Assembly (NCBI GenBank): GCA_041844915.1
Contig: JBGZBY010000053.1
Span: 1 to 11,187 of the forward strand
Reading direction: 5' to 3'
Source: W11650 sp041844915
GTDB taxonomy: Bacteria; Bacillota; Clostridia; Lachnospirales; Vallitaleaceae
DNA length: 11,187 nucleotides
This document shows positions 8,801 through 11,187 of this stretch, in pieces. The translations under genes and the position numbers were made by a program. The notes beneath the pieces were generated by a model. That model did no database searches and was not told where the DNA came from. It saw only the letters and a program-made list of their open reading frames with translations. Position 1 is the first letter of the stretch. Every line of letters starts with the position of its first letter.

Positions 8801-9426
8801 ATCCTTATCCGGAGCTGATTCAGCAAAAAATAACGACCTCTGCTTCCGAACAAAAGAAGGCTTTTATACCGGAGGAAGACGTCTATATTGGCACCGCCGC
8901 AGGCGCTGAGGGAGCCCTGCGAGGAACGGCATATCATAAGGTGCTGGCGTTGCTTCCGGCGGATATGAGCGTGCAGCGTCTGCCGGAGCTTTTCTTAGGT
9001 CTAAGAAATGAAGGAAAAATGACAGAAACAGAGCTGGAGTATGTTGACCGGAAGGAGATAGAAGGCTTTTTGCAAAGCTCTTTGTGGAAGCGAATGCAAA
9101 AGGCGGCGCAAAGGGGACGCTTGAAAAAAGAGCAGCCCTTTATTTTGGGAATTCCCCTGACTTCGGGAGCTTTGACGGAACAAAAAATGCTGCAAGGTGT
9201 GATTGATGTGTTTTTTGAGGAGGACGGGGAACTGGTGCTGCTGGACTATAAAACGGACCGCGTCGGAGGAACACTGGAGCGGGCAGAGCAGCTTTTGCGG
9301 GAGCGCTATGGCGAGCAAATGGCCATTTATAAAAAAGCACTGGAAAGCAGCAGCGGGATGGCAGTGAAGGAAGTTTGGCTGTACAGTCTTTATCGCGATA
9401 GGGCTATTTTGATGGACGAAGGCTAA
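5845..9426 (+). CDS. addA: ATP-dependent helicase/nuclease subunit A (AddA)
   Basis: AddA is the helicase-nuclease subunit of AddAB, which resects double-strand breaks to a Chi site and prepares 3' ends for RecA. The protein has 1193 residues, near the 1230 or so of Bacillus AddA. Helicase motifs of the UvrD/RecB superfamily 1A are intact: Walker A AAAGSGKT (24-31), Walker B DEYQDTN (393-399), then QSIYKFR and NFRSRQEI, SIHKSKGLEF (787-796), and LYVAMTRARE (862-871). The C-terminal RecB-type nuclease retains GTAYHK (1027-1032), GVID with Asp1121, DYKTD with Asp1134 and Lys1136, and QMAIYKKAL. Both activities should therefore be present. In most Bacillota addB lies directly upstream; here the upstream gene is an aminotransferase and no addB is within the window. 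A chloride transporter gene follows. Confidence 0.97.
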   Translation: MGIAYTEQQQSVIDIRGRNVLVSAAAGSGKTAVLVERVIQMILKKEIGIDELLVVTFTRAAASEMRERISDALSRELSGKPQPELREQLALLPSADITTIHSFCLKVIRENYSALGLEPDFRIAEEAEIEILAEEAMAELLEAEYQKAEPEFLHVARSFMTDTGDLPLENALRRIYSAAQGMAWPSLWLEAAAANLEAATAEELKKTPLFSMLWQETAEKLVAAEREAELLTDWIASPELQAYAEQGEYFRELIRQAGSHIAAEDYDALFLLLRNYSPPVMPRVRKGIDPQTLEEVKEKIESLRGIFADLLPFFQNSLAKNIEITQGMHRIVKEMCRLTKLYEQGFQEKKQQKKMIDFNDIEHMALKLLQAEDGSRTEIARRYQQKYREVIIDEYQDTNEVQDTVLEMVSGAPEQPNCFMVGDIKQSIYKFRQAKPEIFRQKYLNYGGMETLYAKIDMQVNFRSRQEILRLVNFIFRSIMTKDAAGIDYDERAKFIFPQSVQAEEKHRPELLLIEKQSYQDAEESVEREALEAEAIALQIVALLESEKTIFDKKTNRQRPIQLEDIAILMRSPSGAMSVYAEVFLRHGLPILVDEGKAYFMTSEVQGMTDFFKILDNPRDDIALLGVLCSAMYELEPEDLARIRSAALQEEFLFDALRQYSLAFLENAKNGEMSTEREVFSTKTLSRVNRFLREYQELKEEVPFLSLGRIFDKIEEKTGYEALIALLPNGKQRRLNLKAFKEQLLLFEAGEGSNLFRFLQRLEKVKSLSLSFGEPVMEVSRAIRLMSIHKSKGLEFPAVFLAQLGKGFNLRDTSAPVVLKNEYGVLSSVVDYQRRVIYEGFQKPVVKMLLRREILEEEQRLLYVAMTRAREYLYLVGTVNSAEKAMLKWQADSAVQGAYQTDGLWGAICTRQYLLSARSYLDFLMPAALKAADYDLLSIQWLRRETEQEVTEEAEPREEAEERSLAERLLESDKMALEPISFYPEYPYPELIQQKITTSASEQKKAFIPEEDVYIGTAAGAEGALRGTAYHKVLALLPADMSVQRLPELFLGLRNEGKMTETELEYVDRKEIEGFLQSSLWKRMQKAAQRGRLKKEQPFILGIPLTSGALTEQKMLQGVIDVFFEEDGELVLLDYKTDRVGGTLERAEQLLRERYGEQMAIYKKALESSSGMAVKEVWLYSLYRDRAILMDEG

Positions 9427-9524
9427 GTCAGGAGCCAGAGGACAGATGCAAAACGCGGGGGTGTGGTTTCCTCCGGTGCGCTGCACAGGAAGAAGCGGGG
9501 ACTTCGCAGAATCAGGAAAAAGAA

Positions 9525-9530
9525 AGAGGA
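9525..9530 (+). promoter_or_regulatory. ribosome binding site favouring the GTG start of clc
   Basis: AGAGGA lies eight bases before the GTG at 9539 and is followed by AGGG. The alternative in-frame ATG at 9446 has only AGGAG at 11 bases or GAGGA at three bases, both poorly placed. This favours GTG. Confidence 0.55.
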
Positions 9531-9538
9531 AGGGAAAA

Positions 9539-10867
9539 GTGGAAAATCGGGTTCGACAGTCGATTGGCGGAGCAGGCTATTCTGCCGGTCGGGATTTTAA
9601 ATTAATCGGAGATGGTATTTTAACGGGCCTTTTTGCAGGAGCAATATCCATTGCTTATCGCTGGATATTGGCGCAGGCGGGAGGTTTTAGTCATAAGATG
9701 TACGAGGCGGCGAGAGAAAATTGGCTGCTGGCGGTCTGCATTTTTGGTGCGCTGATCGGCTTGGCATGGCTGGTCGGAAGATTGGTGAAGTGGGCTCCAC
9801 TTAGCAGTGGAAGCGGAATTCCGCAAATTCAGGGAGAAATTTTGGGAGAGCTGGATATGCAGCCATGGCGGGTAATGACCGCCAAATTTTTAGGTGGTTC
9901 GCTGACCAATGCCGCCGGACTTTCTTTGGGCAGAGAAGGGCCGTCTATTCAGCTGGGCGGAGCAATGGGGAAAATCGTGTCGCGCCTTTTAAAAAGAGGA
10001 ACGGAGGAAGAAAAATACCTGATTTCAGCCGGAGCGGCCGCTGGATTGGCGGCTGCCTTTAATGCGCCGATTTCTGGGCTTTTATTTGCGGCGGAGGAGC
10101 TTCATAAAAAAATCTCTCCCAAACTGCTGGTTCCTGTTTTTTTAGCCAGCATTTCGGCCGACTTTATTTCTGAAAAATGTTTTGGTATGCAGCCGGCATT
10201 CCGCTTTCCTTTGGCGGAGGCGCTGCCGTTGGAGGGCTATGGCTGGTTGATTTTGCTGGGTGCTGCTTGTGGAGGCATGGGAGTGGTTTTTAATTTTTGC
10301 CTGTTGAAAGGACAGGAGCTTTATAAAAAAATGCCGATTCCCGAAGCATTTCGCCTTGTTCCGGCTTTTTTAGCGGCTGGCTTTTTGGGATTGACTTTCG
10401 CTCAGGCGCTGGGCGGCGGTCATGACGCAATTGAGCATTTGGCGGAAAGCAGAGCGCCGTTTTGGCTTTTATTGGTATTTTTACTGCTGAAGCTTATTTT
10501 TACAGCGGTCAGCTACGGCAGTGCGGCGCAGGGAGGTATTTTTCTGCCGGTACTGGCTATCGGCGGGGTGACTGGCGCGATTGTGCTGGAGGCTTTGGCA
10601 GGCTTTGGATGGATATCTGCCGAGTATTATGTCAATTTTATGGTTTTGGGAATGGCGGGCGTGCTCTGCGGTGTGATTCGGACGCCGATTCTATCGGTGC
10701 TGCTGGTGGCAGAAATGACGGGCGTACATTTTCATGCGATAAGCCTTTGTGTGGTGGTGCTTACGGCATATCTGACAGCGGAGTTTTTCCGAAGCGAGCC
10801 GATTTATGAGGCATTGCTGAAAAGGCTGCTTGCCTTACGCCAAAATGAAGCCGAAAGAAAGAGATAA
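9539..10867 (+). CDS. CLC-family chloride/proton antiporter
   Basis: This is a polytopic membrane protein of 442 residues from the GTG start, or 473 from an upstream in-frame ATG at 9446. I chose GTG because of the better ribosome binding site and because the extra 31 residues look unlike CLC sequence. Numbering here is from GTG. The ion pathway residues of E. coli ClC-ec1 all have counterparts: GSGIPQ with Ser92, GREGP with the gating Glu133, the internal proton-path Glu187 in FAAEELH, GGIFLP, and Tyr423 in EPIYEALL. Having both glutamates and the Ser/Tyr pair predicts a Cl-/H+ exchanger rather than a channel. Its GREGP and GSGIP do not fit the fluoride-type CLCs. There is no C-terminal CBS or TrkA-C domain. 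The last dozen or so codons lie within a repeat that recurs downstream. It may be transcribed with addA. Confidence 0.93.
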   Translation: MENRVRQSIGGAGYSAGRDFKLIGDGILTGLFAGAISIAYRWILAQAGGFSHKMYEAARENWLLAVCIFGALIGLAWLVGRLVKWAPLSSGSGIPQIQGEILGELDMQPWRVMTAKFLGGSLTNAAGLSLGREGPSIQLGGAMGKIVSRLLKRGTEEEKYLISAGAAAGLAAAFNAPISGLLFAAEELHKKISPKLLVPVFLASISADFISEKCFGMQPAFRFPLAEALPLEGYGWLILLGAACGGMGVVFNFCLLKGQELYKKMPIPEAFRLVPAFLAAGFLGLTFAQALGGGHDAIEHLAESRAPFWLLLVFLLLKLIFTAVSYGSAAQGGIFLPVLAIGGVTGAIVLEALAGFGWISAEYYVNFMVLGMAGVLCGVIRTPILSVLLVAEMTGVHFHAISLCVVVLTAYLTAEFFRSEPIYEALLKRLLALRQNEAERKR

Positions 10868-10988
10868 AGCGTTCAGCGGCGTGGAGAGCCGGCGAAGGAA
10901 TCCGGCAGGGACAGCAAAGGGTATTTGCAAGGGAAAGTAGCAAAAGGCGTGTGTGCCGCAATAAAGCAGAAGAAGGCAAGCCTTGCAG
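10827..10988 (+). repeat. 162-bp direct repeat, copy 1 (overlaps clc 3' end)
   Basis: This copy matches 11025-11186 at an offset of exactly 198 bp with ten differences by my count, nine of them transitions. Eight differences fall in the first 45 bp, and the last 76 bp or so are identical. Near its ends are nine-base inverted repeats, GCTTGCCTT (10828-10836) and AAGGCAAGC (10973-10981). Inside are GCCGG/CCGGC (from 10888) and TTTGC/GCAAA (10924-10944) stems. The copy supplies the last clc codons and stop. No flanking target duplication is evident. Confidence 0.85.
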
Positions 10989-11023
10989 TGAGGAAGAATT
11001 TTGAGGAGCAAGGGGATAAAAGA

Positions 11024-11065
11024 ATGCTTGCCTTGCGCCAGAATGAAACCAAGAGAAAGGGATAG
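11024..11065 (+). pseudogene. duplicated fragment of the clc 3' end
   Basis: An ATG opens a 13-codon frame, MLALRQNETKRKG, that mirrors the clc C-terminus LLALRQNEAERKR and stops at the equivalent position (TAG for TAA). AAGGGG lies a few bases upstream, but a functional peptide is unlikely. The resemblance may reach slightly further upstream (FEE...KR against YEA...KR). It is either a decayed duplication of the gene end or part of a repeat that captured it. Confidence 0.4.
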
Positions 11066-11186
11066 AGTGTTCAGCGGCGTGGAGAGCCGGCGAAAGAATC
11101 CGGCAGGGAAAGCAAAGGGTATTTGCAAGGGAAAGTAGCAAAAGGCGTGTGTGCCGCAATAAAGCAGAAGAAGGCAAGCCTTGCAG
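11025..11186 (+). repeat. 162-bp direct repeat, copy 2
   Basis: This is the second copy of the 10827-10988 repeat, with the same nine-base inverted ends (11026-11034 and 11171-11179). It ends one base before the window edge, so more units or a longer match may follow outside. The final window base already differs from copy 1. Confidence 0.85.
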
Positions 11187-11187
11187 C

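Larger units (their letters stand above)
10868..11187. other. gene-free purine-rich region holding tandem repeats
   Basis: These 320 bp after the clc stop contain most of repeat copy 1, a 36-bp spacer (10989-11024) and copy 2. I see no recognisable protein domain. Long minus-strand open frames are present, but they follow from the purine-rich + strand, which places few stop codons on the complement. No intrinsic terminator for clc is apparent. Confidence 0.6.

Noticed and set aside
8461..9486. Two long minus-strand open frames opposite the end of addA.
   Set aside because: They are shadows of the AddA frame, rich in Arg/Leu/Gln as expected from the complement of Glu/Ala-rich coding sequence.
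9427..9538. Possible fluoride riboswitch upstream of the CLC gene.
   Set aside because: The leader shows no match to the fluoride riboswitch core, and the transporter's filter residues are of the chloride type.
10761..11177. Minus-strand 138-codon open frame with an internal 66-residue repeat.
   Set aside because: The internal repeat just mirrors the DNA repeat. The frame overlaps the real clc end, needs a non-ATG start, and follows from the purine-rich + strand.

Overview
The window carries six complete protein genes, all on the + strand. They read as ordinary chromosome of a motile low-to-mid GC Gram-positive bacterium of the Bacillota, most likely a clostridial anaerobe. The basis is an AddA-type rather than RecBCD-type recombination nuclease, strong AGGAGG-type ribosome binding sites, and a chemoreceptor of clostridial/bacilli style. 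Genus cannot be told from the sequence. No prophage, transposase, CRISPR array, tRNA or rRNA is visible, and I see no convincing new multi-gene system.

Layout. Positions 1-108 hold two small hairpins and the possible tail of a gene cut off by the window edge. Next are truA (tRNA pseudouridine synthase, 109-882), an APC-family amino acid permease (968-2311) and, 29 bp later, a dCache-type methyl-accepting chemotaxis protein (2341-4329). A large hairpin with a T-rich tail (4351-4429) closes that block. A class V PLP aminotransferase (4507-5655) follows. A purine-rich, repeat-containing spacer (5656-5844) leads to addA (helicase-nuclease, 5845-9426) and then a CLC chloride/proton antiporter gene (about 9539-10867). 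The last 320 bp (10868-11187) contain no normal gene but hold two copies of a 162-bp repeat with a 198-bp period. The first copy includes the last codons of the clc gene.

How they fit together. The permease and chemoreceptor are the most suggestive pair. The receptor's sensor domain keeps the spacing of the known dCache amino-acid-binding motif, but with Lys where the carboxylate-binding Arg normally sits. Receptor and transporter may therefore deal with the same amino-acid-like compound. AddA would act with AddB in double-strand-break repair, but addB is not next to it here. The other neighbours show no obvious shared pathway.

The main oddities are the repeat downstream of clc, the receptor's altered ligand motif, and the solitary addA.
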